A stretch of DNA of 64,000 nt from Yoonia sp. Lineage in GTDB: Bacteria > Pseudomonadota > Alphaproteobacteria > Rhodobacterales > Rhodobacteraceae. The stretch covers positions 203,211-267,210 of the forward strand of contig JAQXEG010000009.1 of assembly GCA_029250945.1 (NCBI GenBank), written 5' to 3'. The notes under the pieces are model-generated. The model was not told the origin of the DNA and ran no database searches. It worked only from the letters and a program-made list of their open reading frames with translations. The position numbers were made by a program, and so were the translations under genes. Below, in pieces: positions 62,823 to 64,000 of this stretch (its first letter is position 1; every line of letters begins with the position of its first letter).

Positions 62823-64000
62823 ATGAGCGCGAAAGACGTAATCAAAATGATGAAGGACGAAGGGGCTGAATACCTCGACGTTCGTTTCACCGACCCACGC
62901 GGCAAGTTGCAGCACGTCACAATCATCAACGACCTCGTTGACGAAGACTTCCTTGAAGAAGGCTTTATGTTTGACGGCTCCTCCATCGCGGGCTGGAAAT
63001 CCATCGACAAATCCGACATGAAACTGATCCCTGACACGTCTTCTGTCTATGTTGATCCGTTTTATGCCGAAAAAACACTGTGCATTCACTGTGACGTGGT
63101 TGAGCCCGACACCGGCGAAGCTTATTCCCGCGATCCGCGCGGCACAGCCGAAAAAGCCGAGGCCTACCTGAAATCTTCCGGCATCGGTGACACCGCATAT
63201 TTCGGCCCAGAAGCTGAATTCTTCGTCTTTGACGACGTGCGTTATTCTGTTGGCATCAACAAAGTGTCCTATCAGGTCGACGCAATCGACGCGTCCTGGA
63301 ACACAGACACCGAGTTTGAAATGGGCAACACCGGCCACCGTCCGGGCGTCAAAGGCGGCTATTTCCCCGTCAACCCAACAGACGATGCGCACGACATGCG
63401 CGGCGAAATGCTGTCCACAATGAAGCGGATGGGCATGAAGGTCGACAAACACCACCACGAGGTTGCGTCCTGCCAGCACGAACTGGGCCTGATCTTTGGC
63501 ACGCTGACCAAGCAAGCCGACGAGATCCAGAAATACAAATACGTGATCCACAATGTCGCCCAAGCCTACGGCAAGTCCGCGACATTCATGCCAAAGCCGA
63601 TCGCTGGCGATAACGGCACTGGTATGCACGTGAACATGTCCATCTGGAAAGATGGCAAGCCATTGTTCGCAGGCGACAAATACGCCGATCTGTCCCAAGA
63701 GGCGCTGTATTTTATCGGCGGTGTGCTTAAGCACGCACAAGCCCTGAACGCGATCACAAACCCATCCACAAACAGCTACAAGCGTTTGATCCCGGGCTTT
63801 GAGGCACCTGTTCTACGTGCATATTCCGCATCCAACCGGTCCGGCGCTGTGCGTATCCCTTGGGCTGAATCCCCCAAAGCCAAGCGTGTCGAGGCCCGTT
63901 TCCCCGATCCAGCAGCCAACCCATACCTGTGCTTTGCCGCCCTGTTGATGGCCGGCCTTGACGGCATCAAGAATAAGATCGACCCAGGTGCGGCGTCCGA
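62823..64000 (+). CDS. glnA: Type I glutamine synthetase (3' end beyond window)
   Basis: [52 protein letters not shown]; ends at window edge in frame. Confidence 0.96.
   Translation, partial: MSAKDVIKMMKDEGAEYLDVRFTDPRGKLQHVTIINDLVDEDFLEEGFMFDGSSIAGWKSIDKSDMKLIPDTSSVYVDPFYAEKTLCIHCDVVEPDTGEAYSRDPRGTAEKAEAYLKSSGIGDTAYFGPEAEFFVFDDVRYSVGINKVSYQVDAIDASWNTDTEFEMGNTGHRPGVKGGYFPVNPTDDAHDMRGEMLSTMKRMGMKVDKHHHEVASCQHELGLIFGTLTKQADEIQKYKYVIHNVAQAYGKSATFMPKPIAGDNGTGMHVNMSIWKDGKPLFAGDKYADLSQEALYFIGGVLKHAQALNAITNPSTNSYKRLIPGFEAPVLRAYSASNRSGAVRIPWAESPKAKRVEARFPDPAANPYLCFAALLMAGLDGIKNKIDPGAAS

Overview
64-kb chromosomal window from an alphaproteobacterium of the Rhodobacteraceae/roseobacter type (inferred from gene content and synteny). 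It is mostly core metabolism: xth, dksA, edd-eda, glnE, a TakPQM-like TRAP transporter with a cache histidine kinase/LuxR response regulator, ilvBN, selO, two peptidyl-prolyl isomerases, pgk, class I fba, pdhABC, cysE, mltG-fabF, acpP-fabG-fabD, rpsF-rpsR-rplI, tig, tRNA-Leu and glnB-glnA. I see no CRISPR array, IS element or prophage. The most notable signals are: (1) many accessory genes carry in-frame stops or frameshifts (RDD, DedA, DUF3179, PilZ, EF-hand, haloperoxidase-like, lipoprotein, ABM-like pair, cytochrome b561) while core genes are intact, suggesting recent pseudogenization; (2) the mltG-cysE interval, a locus I associate with the gene transfer agent (GTA) cluster, holds only a fragment of the GTA baseplate/host-specificity protein, which looks like a deletion scar; (3) a 15-aa leader peptide MIDIVVLLGQQRTGR followed by a terminator directly upstream of ilvB, a likely branched-chain amino acid attenuator; (4) several unexplained inverted-repeat operators (upstream of the DUF2852 gene, between the TRAP genes and the sensor kinase, and upstream of edd and fba). 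All calls are from reading the sequence and the supplied translations; no database search was run.
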